From contig NC_079315.1 in assembly GCF_029931775.1 (NCBI RefSeq), forward strand, positions 110,604,274 to 110,668,273: a DNA stretch of 64,000 bases. The letters are read 5' to 3'. The notes beneath the pieces were generated by a model. It was not told where the DNA came from, made no database searches, and saw only the letters and a program-made list of their open reading frames with translations. The position numbers were made by a program, and so were the translations under genes. The DNA is from Euleptes europaea. Its lineage: Eukaryota > Chordata > Lepidosauria > Squamata > Sphaerodactylidae. Of the stretch, positions 22,427-32,549 are shown one piece after another (position 1 is the first letter of the stretch; every line of letters starts with the position of its first letter).

Positions 22427-22604
22427 ATCAAAATCTGTCAGGTCAAGAGCTTTCTCCGCAGGGGCTCCAATCTTCCAGATTTTTTCTCTCAACTTCCCTG
22501 TAAATGTTTGCAGATGGTGTAGGACCTGCTTTTCATACTTAAATGTTAATTGATCTCTGCCTACGCATCGTGTCAAGAAGTCCTTTGTTTCCTTTGGACT
22601 AGGG
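22427..22604 (-). CDS. Unidentified candidate terminal exon, minus strand
   Basis: The minus frame includes RDQLTFKYEKQVLHHLQTFT, then GKLREKIWKIGAPAEKALDL, and stops soon after. It is amphipathic and coiled-coil-like. Possible acceptors are the tag at 22603, supplied by the neighbouring MITE, or an internal one. It lies 3.2 kb beyond the LAS2 stop. The VLHHL string resembles the LAS2 C-terminus (ALHHL), but a better LAS2 last exon exists at 25838-25913. Confidence 0.25.
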
Positions 22605-22798
22605 TTGCCAGGTCCCTCTTCGCCACCGGTGAGAAATTTTTGAGGCAGAGCCTGAAGAGGGTGGGGTTTGGGGAGGGACTTCGATACCATAGAGTCCAAT
22701 TGCCAAAGTGGCCATTTTCTCCAGGTGAACTGATCTGTCGGCTGGAGATCAGTTGTAAGAGCAGATCTCCAGCTAGTACCTGGAGTTTGACAACCCTA
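22602..22798. mobile_element. hAT MITE
   Basis: tagggttgccaggtccctct ... ctggagtttgacaaccctac, reverse orientation relative to 2449. Confidence 0.8.
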
Positions 22799-22849
22799 CC
22801 TCCGTGCCACCAAGGGCTTTTTTAAAAAGCAAGTAATCAATATGTTAGA

Positions 22850-22965
22850 TCACCCTGGGTTGCCGTGTTAGTCTGTCTGTAGCAGTAGAAAAGAACAAGA
22901 GTCTAGTAGCACCTTAAAGACTAACAAAATTTCGGGCAGGGTATGAGCTTCCCTCAGTCACAGCT
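22850..22965 (-). mobile_element. Dispersed repeat ending 'TAGTAGCACCTTAAAGAC' (Penelope-like?)
   Basis: gccgtgttagtctgtctgta and agtagcaccttaaagactaa recur at 43480-43570 and, reversed, at 41700-41800. The family is common in reptiles. On its other strand the 41700 copy carries a hammerhead-like core. Confidence 0.55.
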
Positions 22966-23640
22966 CACTTTTTCCGTTCTGAAGCTGTTGATTTTTAAAT
23001 AAATATATAAAGTATAAAATATATTAAAAAATAAAGAGAAAGGTGCAAAATTCTGCATTCGGCCAAGGACAAGAACAGCTTGGTACTGTGTAAGGAATGC
23101 TGAACAGAAACCCCCAATGGACGCTGTCTATCTACAGGCACAATAAAACCTTGTGTTACTTGGTACGCAGCCTAGATTATTACTTTATGAGCTGTTTTTT
23201 GGCAAATGGTGAGCCAATTGTTCCACAAATAAACATAAAAGATCTGTTTGCTGCTTCTAAGCGCAAGTATCATCTCCTGCTGTTCGAATCTTTCAGAAAG
23301 ATTAGCAATTTCCACGTCTTGCCCGAATCGCACCCGCCCTATTCAAAAACCCATTTTGTGCTCTGCAGGAACAGGAGGTTCTATCTAGCTCAGCATCACA
23401 CTTCCCAGAGCGCTGAGACAAGAGGGCCATACAAGCAGAGAACCAAGGCCGTGCTGCTTGTCCCCAGAAACTAGTCTTTGCCTGATTTCTGTCATGACAA
23501 AGCTTCTCGGTCCAATATGGCCATAGATATGCAGTTTCCACCCCCCTAAAGAATATCAAAGTGACATCTTGTCTTTGGTCTATGTCAAGGGTCTCAGGAG
23601 GCGGAGCCAGCCACCAAACAATTGCCACAGCTTGACTTGA
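22966..23640. other. Unassigned intergenic DNA
   Basis: Open frames 23097-23474 (+) and 23302-23646 (-) overlap and have no recognised motif. Nothing further seen. Confidence 0.35.
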
Positions 23641-23644
23641 ACAC

Positions 23645-23855
23645 ACACAAGAAGCTGCCTTATACTGAATCAGACCCTTGGTCCATCAAAGTCAGTATTG
23701 TCTACTCAGACCGGCAGCAGCTCTCCGGGGTCTCAGGCAGAGGTCTTCCACATCACCTACTCGCCTGGTCCCTTTAACTGGAGATGCCGGGGATTGAACC
23801 TGGGACCTTCTGCATGCCAAGTAGATGCTCTACCTCTGAGCTACGGCCCCTTCCC
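23645..23855 (-). mobile_element. tRNA-derived SINE ('CTCAGTGGTAGAGC' type)
   Basis: Minus copy from aagctgccttatactgaatc to the head at ctacctctgagctacggccc. Confidence 0.9.
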
Positions 23856-24219
23856 TTCAGTAATATAGTGTTGATCCTTGTGCCGCGATAGCAGCTTCTT
23901 CCAAAGCAACGTTTAAAAAATCTGCACCGCCAATCAAATCTCCATAGTCAATCAAAAGCCTTGCTGGGCAAAAGCCCTACTTGGACCCACCCACTCCTTA
24001 AAAAACCCTTGGCGGCCTCCAGAAAAAGGTGTGGGTGGGAGCCACAGTGCCTACAGGCACCACGCTGGGGACCCTGGTCTATGTTTTGTCAGAGGCAGCC
24101 AGACCTATATTTAACACAATACACACACACACAAAATCTTAGGTTGGTGCCCTGGTGTGCATCCCAGCTTGAGCTTTCCTGAACTAAACAACTTACGGAA
24201 AATTTCAGTCCTGTGAGGG

Positions 24220-24425
24220 TTTGGGGGGTTATTCTTTGTGTCACTGACAGGCAGGCAAGAACAGACAGGGCATTTTCGGTGGTGGCTTTTGGAATGCCCT
24301 CTCCCTTGACAATGTTGTATCCAGCCCTTGTACGAAATGAGTTCGACACTCTTGATGAAAGCTGCCCCAGGCCCCCACAAAGGAGGCAGGAAGGATATGA
24401 AACAAATAAATTAATTAACATATAA
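24220..24425 (+). mobile_element. L2-like LINE 3' end
   Basis: gggcattttcggtggtggct and tggaatgccctctccc are the L2-type 3' block, ending aaataaattaatt. Confidence 0.55.
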
Positions 24426-25239
24426 TGTGGGCTCTAGTCCCCAAAAATGTACGCTGGAATAAAAAAATTCATTAGTATTTTATTTAACTGGACATTCATA
24501 AAAATAAGTGTTTTTTTTGTGCATGAAAGCTGACGGAATCCAATGGGCAATGCCCACATATTACATGGTGCTTCTAAACAGTGGTAGACACCACAGCTTG
24601 GCTTCGCTGACTCCCCATAGGATTGTGATAATCCATGTTGTTCCAAAAAACAGAAACACACATTGCCACATGCAACTTGAAATTATTTTTTGCTGTAGTG
24701 AAATCTAGTGTTATGTTGCTGATTGCCAGTCGCAGCGAAGGAAGCGTGATCTGGGTTCTGAGCGGTCGGCATTTCTAGCGTTGACAGATTAGACAAGGGT
24801 TAAGGTCTAGATTGGCCCAGTATAGCCGCCTCAACCTGACTAGTGTGGAATACCTTTCGCCATGATGCTGTCTTAGCCCTTTCACTTCATGATCTGGATC
24901 CCCTCCCTTTCTGTCTCCGTAGCCCTGGATTTGGTAGCTCATGGTTGTTTGATGCAATATTTATTTTAAATCATTAATACTCCCAGCAACAGGCAGCAGG
25001 ATCAAAAAACCCATAAAACTAGCTCCGTAAGCCTGGGGGCAGGGAGTGGGAGGGGGGTTGCGCATGCGGGGTTATAGACTTGCTTTTTCTCAGGCAGCGG
25101 CCACCTGGTTTTGTGGCGATTCAAAGGCAATTTTGTGGCATGGCACAGAGGCGCTGGCGGTTGAAGGAAAAGGAGCTCAAAACCTTAGCAAGCTATATTT
25201 GGTTTTAATGGCAGTTCAAAAATATTATTAGCTCTAGCC

Positions 25240-25500
25240 TGGAGTATTAATGTTTTAAGTTAACAGAATCACAGATAAATAATTTAGATTAAATGTAAAT
25301 TAGAGAATAAGCATATATGTATTTGTTTCAGTAAAGAATAGTGTGAGTCCAGATTAATAAGAAATGTATTAACGGATGTAGAATGTATCAGCTCCGCCCT
25401 GTTATTTGAGGATCTTGTTGTGATATGAAGCTTAAGGAGTGTGTGATGTGTACATAAATTGTAAGTTATATAAAACAATAAAATTTTATTTAAAAAAAAA
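25240..25500 (+). mobile_element. L1-like 3' untranslated end
   Basis: AT-rich segment ending aaaacaataaaattttattt plus an A-run, similar in composition to the L1 3' end at 20500-20770. No coding part remains. Confidence 0.5.
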
Positions 25501-25837
25501 TCTTATTGGGCTAGCACAATCCCCTTCTGTGAGCTTCACCAGCTCTTTGGCATAGAGGTTTTAAAAATTAAAACATTTCACTGGGAAACCAGCGAACTCC
25601 AGAGAGATGGAGCGCTAGGAATACACACCCAGGTTTGAGGGTTTTTTTTTACCCTCCCCCAACACTGAAGAGCTAAGGAAGACTGCCGGTCCTTCCTCTC
25701 AAACCTCCAGCAAATGACTGGCTCGCCCTATAAGTTTTCCCACTGGATTCAATAATAGCTGTGGCTGTACACTTCACTAAGTCCGCAGTAAGTGATCTCA
25801 TGGGGGAAGATTACGCCAGTTTATCCTTCGTGTCTCG

Positions 25838-25913
25838 CTACGATCTTTTCAACTCCTCTTTGCCACACGTATCTTCGACCAGACCTTTAAGTCGAGATAA
25901 ATGATGTAAAGCT
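25838..25913 (-). CDS. C18orf54: LAS2 last coding exon (7)
   Basis: A strong acceptor (tgtttgtttgcag) precedes 25913. The incoming phase 2 joins AG+A to give R, then ALHHLSRLKGLVED and the stop TAG at 25838-25840. This aligns closely with the human LAS2 C-terminus as I remember it (KALHHLSRLRDLVDD). The predicted tail is CGKEELKRS. Confidence 0.9.
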
Positions 25914-26139
25914 CTGCAAACAAACAGAAAAATGTACATGGTTTATTATATAAGCATGTTGTGGAAATAACTGCATTCCAGTGGCATACCAATGAATTCA
26001 GCTTCAGGCAGCTGCCTAAGATACAGGTCAATATATCTGTCTGTAGTGATTCGAAAGAATGTTTTGCAGTAACACACACACATGTGACATGATAGGAGAG
26101 ACAGGATAGGCAGCTTTTCTCCCTCTCTCATAATACTGA

Positions 26140-26545
26140 AATGCAGGGCCATCTGCTCAAGCTACAGGGTGAGATATTCAAAACAGATAAAAGGAAGAAT
26201 TTCTTCATACAATGCATCTTTAAACTGTGGGACTCCTTGCCCCAGGATGTGGTGATGGCTGCCAACTTCAAAGGCTTTAAGAGGGGAGTGGGAATGTTCA
26301 TGGAGGAGAGGGCTATCCATGGCTACTAGTCAAAATGGATACTAATCATGATGCATTCTCTACGGTATCAAGAGGAGCATGCCGAATATATTAGGTGCTG
26401 TGGAACACAGGCAGGATGGTGCTGCTGCAGTCGTTTGTGGGCTTCCTAGAGGCACCTGGTTGGACACTGTGTGAACTGACTGCTAGACTTTATGGGTCTC
26501 GGTCTGATCCAGCGTGGCTTTTCTTATGTTCTTATGTTCACACAC
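26140..26545 (+). mobile_element. CR1-like LINE 3' end
   Basis: Frame with FKTDKRKNFFIQCIFKLWDS, then the untranslated block and ttcttatgttcttatgttc. Confidence 0.82.
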
Positions 26546-26892
26546 ACAACCAAAAACAAAGAGGGCTACACCCGCAAATTCGATCAGATTACTTTTGGGC
26601 ATTCGGCTTTTAATGTAGATCGTGAGAAGTCTTGTCAGTCATGGTATGGGGGGAAAAGCAGCACATTATTTTTGATGACATATGTTGGTCCTGCTCAAGA
26701 GCATGAGGAGAGATCCACTTGGGCAGACTAGTCTAGCATCCCATTTCCAACAGTGGTCAGCTAGATGCCTCCAGGAAACTCAAAGGCAAAACATCATACA
26801 TCTTAACATATCCCAACACAAATTCCTCCAGAACGCAGACAATGAAGATTGTATAAATTGGACTGCTTCCACAAAGTCACCTTGCTTCCAAA

Positions 26893-27118
26893 CCAACACA
26901 TGAAAACATGAAGCTGCCTTATATTGAATCAGACCCTTGGTCCATCAAAGTCAGTACTGTCTACTCAGATCAGCAGTGGCTCTCCAGGGTCTCAGGCAGA
27001 GGTCCTTCACATCACCTACTCGCCTAGTCCCTTTAACTGGAGATGCCGGGGATTGAACCTGGGACCGTCTGCATGCCAAGCAGATGCTCTACCACTGAGC
27101 CACAGCCTCTCCCCAGTA
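26893..27118 (-). mobile_element. tRNA-derived SINE ('CTCAGTGGTAGAGC' type)
   Basis: Minus copy, well preserved. Box A at ctctaccactgagccacagc. Confidence 0.9.
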
Positions 27119-27296
27119 TGATGAGTCATTTCTAAACATCCAGATTTTTAAACAAGACCGAAAAAGGCGTGATTAGTTGTGCTAATTTATGGCATGATCC
27201 AGGAAATAGTTAAGCCCAGGTAAAAGTTTAGGAGATATAACTCCAGTTCATATGCTTAAAAATCCTCCATCTGTAGCAGTTTTGTAGAGGTAACAC

Positions 27297-27870
27297 GAGA
27301 AGGCGACTTGGTTTTTATAGCCTGCTTTTCTCTGCCTTAAGGAGCCCCAAAGGACCTCGCAATTGTCTTTCCTTCCCCCTCTCCACCTCACCCCTCACCA
27401 GAGTGGTGTAGTGGTAAAGAGCGGTAGTTTGGAGCAGTGGACGTTGATCTGGAGAACTGGGTTTGATTCCCAACTGATCCACATGAGCGGCGGAGGCTAA
27501 TCTGGTGAACTGGGTTTATTTCCCCATTTCTCCACATGAAGGCAGCTGGGTGAAATCGGGCTAGTCACAGTTCTCTTAGAGCTCTCTCAGCTCCACCTAC
27601 CTCACACGGTGTCTGTTGTGGGGATGGGAAGGGAAGGTGATTGTAAGCCGGTTTGATTCTTCCTTAAGTGGCAGAGAAAGTCGGCATACAAAAACCAACT
27701 CTTCCTCTTCTCACAACAGGCACCTTGTGAGGTAGGTGTGGCTGAGAGAGTTCTGAGAGAACTGTGACTGGCCCAAGGTCAACCAGCAGGCTTTATGTGG
27801 AGGAGCAGGGAAACCAACTCGGTTCACCAGATTAGTCTGCTGCTTTTAACCGCTACACCATGAGGCCTGT
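27297..27870 (-). mobile_element. Sauria-type SINE split by another Sauria SINE
   Basis: The outer minus copy is in two parts (27297-27391 and 27713-27870). The inner plus copy interrupts it. Confidence 0.85.
27392..27712 (+). mobile_element. Inner Sauria-type SINE
   Basis: agagtggtgtagtggtaaag to aaaaaccaactcttcctctt, inserted head-on into the older copy. Confidence 0.88.
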
Positions 27871-28035
27871 AGGGGGTCTCCATCAATGGCCTCCTCTACA
27901 GAAGTCACATTCATGTTAATTTCTGTTCAAGCATAGGGGGGTGGGGAGGAAGAGTCATGTACCTGGGTGCAGGAAGGGAGTTAGCACACTTGGGGGATTT
28001 TTATACATTTGCCCCTGGATTTAGATGCACTAAAC

Positions 28036-29230
28036 CAGGGGTCGGCAAACCGCGGCTCCCGAGCCGCATGCGGCTCTTTGGCCCGTTGAGTGCGGCTCTC
28101 CAAACTTGGTTCGGAGCCCCTGCTCTTGCGCCTGCTCGCGCTGGCAGCCGGGCTGCGGAGCCGGCGCGCCTGAGAGAGAGAGCGAGCGCGAGAGAGCAGG
28201 CGAGCGGGCGCGCTGTTTCTCCCCCCCCCCCCGCGGAGAATGGCCGGGTCCCCCTTTCCCCCAAGCCTCCCCTCCCCTCTAGCAGCGCGATTGCTGGGCG
28301 GGCGGCTCGGCGGTTCCTGGCCCGCCCCGCCCGCCTATCAGCTGTTGGGCGGGGCAGGCTTCCTTTGGTAGACCTGGCCTCCGGCAGAGTCCCATTGGGA
28401 GGCCATGTCTACCCACTGGCTTTCTTGGCGGTAGACCTGGACTCCGAGGAGGGGTAAACGTCCCCCTTCAGAGGCCAGGTCTACCAATTGGCTTCTATGG
28501 GCCTCCGGAGGCCGGGTCTACTGCCAAGGAAGCCAATGGGTAGACCTGGCCTCCCAAAGGAGACTCAGCCAGAGGCCAGGTCTACCCACTGGCTTTCTTG
28601 GCGGTAGACCTGTACTCCGAGGAGAGGAAAAAGTCCCCCTTCAGAGGCCAGGTCTACCCATTGGTTTCTATGGGCCTCCAGAGGCCAGGTCTACTGCCAA
28701 GAAAGCCAATGGGTAGACCTAGCCTCACAAAGGGGACTCAGCCGGAGGCTAGGTCTACCCACTGGCTTTCTTGGCGGTAGATCTGGACTCCGAGGAGGGG
28801 AAAAAGTCTCCCTTCAGAGGCCAGGTCTACCAATTGGCTTCTATGGGCCTCCGGAGGCCAGGTCTACTGCCAAGAAAGCCAATAGGTATACCTGGCCTCC
28901 CAATGGGACTCAGCCGGAGGCCAGGTCTACCAATAGGCTTTTATGGCGGTAGACCTGGCCTCCAGACGAGGACTCCGGACGGGGAGGGGGAAATGGCAGG
29001 GACTTACAATTTAATTTTTATCAATAAATAAGATCACTATTAAGTATGATATCAAGTTTTATTCAGTATACCTATAGTTTAATTAAGACTTAAAACTTTA
29101 ATTAAAGATTATTAAGTTAATAAACAGTGTACCTACCTATATAGTTTAAGAAATTTGGCTCTCAAAAGAAATCTCAATCGTTGTACTGTTGATATTTGGC
29201 TCTTTTGACTAATGAGTTTGCTGACCCCTG
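28036..29230. mobile_element. Non-autonomous hAT element, 1.2 kb, with internal tandem repeats
   Basis: Ends caggggtcggcaaac and gtttgctgacccctg are 15-base inverted repeats with one mismatch. cactaaac is duplicated at 28028-28035 and 29231-29238. The left interior is very GC-rich. The middle (28365-28990) is a 173-bp tandem array, and the right end is AT-rich with ttggctctcaaaagaaatc. No transposase is present. Confidence 0.93.
28393..28990. repeat. 173-bp tandem repeat with inverted sub-units
   Basis: acccactggctttcttggcg recurs at 28411, 28584 and 28757. Within each unit ggccaggtctacc and ggtagacctggcc alternate, so each unit can fold on itself. Confidence 0.9.
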
Positions 29231-29238
29231 CACTAAAC

Positions 29239-29428
29239 CAGCGGTTCCCAGACTTTCTGAGTCACAGAGAACTTTTCAGGAGAGAAATTTGTCATGGAGC
29301 ACGAATTTTCACCTAGCACCTATATACTAAACCGAATGACAGTCATATTTTCCTTTCCAATCTCTTCACGGAGAACTAGATGTTTCGTGGAGCACCAAGT
29401 GCTCCTTAGAACAGTTTGGGAACCACTG
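29239..29428. mobile_element. Second hAT MITE in the same target site
   Basis: cagcggttcccagac ... gtttgggaaccactg, flanked by cactaaac at 29231-29238 and 29429-29436, the same 8-mer that flanks the neighbouring hAT element. Confidence 0.93.
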
Positions 29429-29490
29429 CACTAAACAATTCCAGCCAAATCGGTTTGCAGATCTGAGCCCTGCAGCCATCGCATCCTTAC

Positions 29491-29561
29491 CTCTGAAGGG
29501 ACCTCGTTACAGGGATTATATCGCTCTCGCACTGCCTCAAATCAACGTCCTCCTGGGAAGC
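29491..29561 (-). CDS. C18orf54: LAS2 coding exon 6
   Basis: Acceptor gttttgtttttcag, donor gtaagg. It encodes ASQEDVDLRQCESDIIPV then TRSLQ, matching human [23 protein letters not shown] as remembered. Phase 0 in, phase 2 out. Confidence 0.88.
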
Positions 29562-29805
29562 CTGAAAAACAAAACATCATTTAACAGGCATTTTTTCAGA
29601 TGTTCTCAGGAACTGCTCAGAAAACGTTTCAAAGGTTACTTAAGTTTGCCACTGACTAGTCAACGTCTGTTTTGAATCAGATTAAGGTTTCCATAGCGCC
29701 CTAATCATAACAAACTGCTTACCTCTTTCTCATACCAGGAAGGGAGACAGAGTACGAATTTTATACTAAAACAAAATGTTAGGGAGCTGCTGCAGCAGTG
29801 TAGTA

Positions 29806-30230
29806 ACTAAGCTCAGTGGTAGAGTATCTGCTGGGCATGCAGAAGGTCCCGGGTTCAATCCCTGGCATCTCCAGTTAAAGGGTCCAGGCAAGTAGGTGAT
29901 GTGAAAGACCTCTGCCTGAGACCCTGGAGAGCTTTTGCTGGTCTGAGTAGACAATACTGAGGGGGTTACCGTACTTGTATTCCCAGCGATGTATTAAGAG
30001 TTTGAAAACGTTATAAAAAATACTGTTCGCACTTTGTTTGGCCCCTTTAGCTGTGAAGACGTTTTCCAACCATTTATAAGCCGTAGTATCGAAAAACCCT
30101 GTTAAAGCGATGTTTTTTATAACATTTTCAAACTCTTAATACATCGCTGGGAATACAAAGTGCGGTAACCCCCTGACTTTGATGGATCAAGGGTCTGATT
30201 CAGTACAAGGCAGCTTCATGTGTTCAAGCC
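29806..30230 (+). mobile_element. tRNA-derived SINE ('CTCAGTGGTAGAGC' type), split by a TIR element
   Basis: Left part 29806-29960 (box A ctcagtggtagagtatc, box B gggttcaatccctgg), right part 30174-30230 (ctttgatggatcaagggtct). Confidence 0.85.
29961..30173. mobile_element. 213-bp MITE with long terminal inverted repeats
   Basis: gggggttaccgtacttgtat at the left is mirrored by aaagtgcggtaaccccc at the right, and the pairing extends about 60 bases (aatgtattaagagtttgaaa against its complement). The flanking trinucleotide tga is duplicated. A 3-bp target would suit PIF/Harbinger, but this is uncertain. Confidence 0.75.
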
Positions 30231-30304
30231 TGTGGGCCATGAAATCCCAAAATCAAATCTTATCTTGGATACTGCTCGGTATAGGACCCTTCAGCAAGTC
30301 ATTT

Positions 30305-30585
30305 TCTAACAGTTAGAGCAGTTCCTTTGTGGAACAGGCTTCCTCGGGAGGCGGTGGGCTCACCTTCCCTGGAGGTTATTAAGCAGAGGCTAGATGGCCA
30401 TCTGTCAGCAATGCTGATTCTATGGCCTTTGGCAGATGATGAGAGGGAGGGCATCTTGGCCATCTTCTGGTCATGGAGTAGGGGTCACTGGGGATGCGGG
30501 GGAGGTAGTTGTGAATTTCCTGCATTGTGCAGGGGGTTGGACTAGATGATCCTGGTGGTCCCTTCCAACTCTATGATTCACCTCT
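30305..30585 (+). mobile_element. CR1 LINE 3' terminus
   Basis: gaacaggcttcctcgggagg, ttattaagcagaggctagat and the tail ttggactagatgatcctggt ending ctatgattc. Confidence 0.88.
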
Positions 30586-30589
30586 CAGA

Positions 30590-30815
30590 GAACCAGCATG
30601 GCATAGTGGTTAAGAGCAGCAGAATCTAATCTGGAGAACCGGGTTCGATTCCCCACTCCTCCACATGAAGCCAGCTGGGTAACCTTGAGCCAGTCACAGT
30701 TTTCTCAGAACTCTCCAGCCTCCCCTACCTCACAAGGTGCCTGTTGCGGGGGGAGGGAAGGTGCTTGTAAGCCACTCCTAAAGGTAGAGTACAAAAAGTA
30801 TAAAAACCAACTCTT
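30590..30815 (+). mobile_element. Sauria-type SINE with deletions
   Basis: Head gagaaccagcatggcatagtg; tail gtataaaaaccaactcttac. Confidence 0.85.
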
Positions 30816-31268
30816 ACTCTTCTCCTTCAGCCTCAGTTACCCCATCAATAATAGAGGGATAACAACGACCTGTTTGACAGGGACTGGAGAGTAAACATGA
30901 AATACTTCGAACACTTTAAAGCACTAAATAAAGGGTAATAATTTATTTCCTTTAGTAGTCAGGCCATTCACCCAAAGCAAATAATAATTCCCTGGGGACA
31001 CTCAGTGGCCTGCGCTAACCCCAGAACTTGTGTTTGGGCACAGTGATTTTTACAAATGTATTTGCAAGGCTACTTAATATTTAACAATTCTAGCATGCAC
31101 CTCTACCATTTTATGCTTACGACACTTTGGTTATTTCAAAATCCTTTACATTAAGGTTACTTTGTCAACGGGCCTTTTCAAGCAAGGTTGTTTTTTGTTT
31201 TGTTGGGGGCGGAGGTTGCAGAAAAATTAAAACCCTAGGGAAGCTTTGTTTAAAATGGAATTACTTGC

Positions 31269-31400
31269 TTTTTCATACTCTTCATTTTGTTCAGCGGTCT
31301 TCTTCAGGTTAAGGGTTTGCTGAAATGCTTGAAGATTAAACAGCATCAGCTTCAGAGCTTCCACGGGCCCATGATGATTTCCCCCAGAAAAAGTACTCTC
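31269..31400 (-). CDS. C18orf54: LAS2 coding exon 5
   Basis: Acceptor gcttttgtttacag. The 44 codons start ESTFSGGNHHGPVEALKLML, the best-conserved block (human GGKHHGPVEALKQMLFNLQ). The next exon needs phase 0, and the only junction that keeps both the frame and the gapless alignment is gaaaaa followed by GCAAGT, a GC-AG intron. GT alternatives nearby break the frame. Confidence 0.88.
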
Positions 31401-31469
31401 CTGTAAACAAAAGCAGAAGTTGCACAAAAAAAATTATCACAATTTTAGGATTGTGACTTAATGGGCTTT

Positions 31470-31850
31470 CATTTTTTAGCAAGTACTTGGATGAGAGACC
31501 TCCAAGGAATATCAGGGTCGTGACACAGAGGCAGGCAATGGCAAACCACCTCTGTTAGTCTTTTTTTAAAAAAATAATTTTTTTCTTCATTTAATATATC
31601 CATAAAAACAATATAATAATACTAATAAAGAAAAAGAAAAATAGTATTTCTAATTTAACAATCAAATGACTTCCCCCACTCCCTCTTCCATCTAAAATTA
31701 AATTGTATAATCTTTGCTAACGGAACTAATCCCAATATTGTTTTAATTAATCTATTCTTATCGTATCCAACATTATGAAATCATTCTGTTAGTCTTGAAA
31801 ACCCCACCAGGTGTCACCATAAGACAGATGTGACTTGACTGTAAAAAACT
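31470..31850 (+). mobile_element. 5S-headed SINE split by an L1 end
   Basis: caagtacttggatgagagac and gcaatggcaaaccacctct on the left; tgaaaaccccaccaggtgtc on the right. Confidence 0.75.
31563..31784 (-). mobile_element. L1 3' end with 12-bp target duplication
   Basis: It starts with a T-run (poly(A) on the minus strand) and is flanked by tctgttagtctt at 31551-31562 and 31785-31796. Untranslated sequence only. Confidence 0.82.
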
Positions 31851-31939
31851 TATATATAAGTACTTGGAAGCCTTCTAGTTTTTGCAAATGGGTTCTGTAT
31901 GTTTCCTAACACAGGGCTGAGCCCTAGGGATCCATTCAG

Positions 31940-32475
31940 CTAATGGTGATTTAGCTTGGAAATAAGGAGGTTAAGGGGAGACATGATAGAGGTCTATAAA
32001 ATTATATATGGTATGGAGAGAGAGGACAGGGAGAAGCTTTTCTCCCTCTCTCTTAATACGAGAATGCGGGGTCATCTGCTGAAGCTGGAGGGTGAGAGAT
32101 TCAAAACTGATAAAAGGAAGTATTTCTTCACACAACGCATAGTTCAGTTGTGGAACTCCCTGCCCCAGGATGTGGTGATGGCTGCCAACTTGGAAGGCTT
32201 TCAGAGGGGACTGGACGTGTTCATGGAGGAAAGGGCTATTTATGGCTACTAGTGAGAATGGATACCAATCATGATGCATACCTATTCTCTCCAGGACCAG
32301 AGGAGCATGCCTATTATATTAGGTGCCATAAAACACAGGCTGGACAATGTTGCTGCAGTCGTCTTGTTTGTGGGCTTCCTAGAGGCACCTGGTCGGCCAC
32401 TGTGTGAACGGACTGCTGGACTTGATGGACCTTGGTCTGATCCCGAATGGCCTTTCTTATGATATTATGTGATGC
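31940..32475 (+). mobile_element. CR1-like LINE 3' end with open ORF2 tail
   Basis: Frame 31956-32252 reads LRGDMIEVYKIIYGMERED, FKTDKRKYFFTQRIVQLW, and ends in a GY stop. The untranslated block follows. This is the best-preserved copy of this subfamily here. Confidence 0.9.
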
Positions 32476-32549
32476 TTTAGTCTAATCTAACTCGGGGGTC
32501 TTATACTATGCAGGATACCCTTGCACTGGGGAAGAGCTTTGATTTTATT

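Noticed and set aside
22415-22699. Candidate last exon of LAS2 based on the VLHHL string
   Set aside because: A far better last exon (ALHHLSRLKGLVED, correct phase, strong acceptor) lies at 25838-25913.
27957-28457. 166-codon plus-strand frame rich in Ala, Arg and Pro
   Set aside because: It lies across the end of a hAT element and its GC-rich interior, and a complementary frame is equally open.
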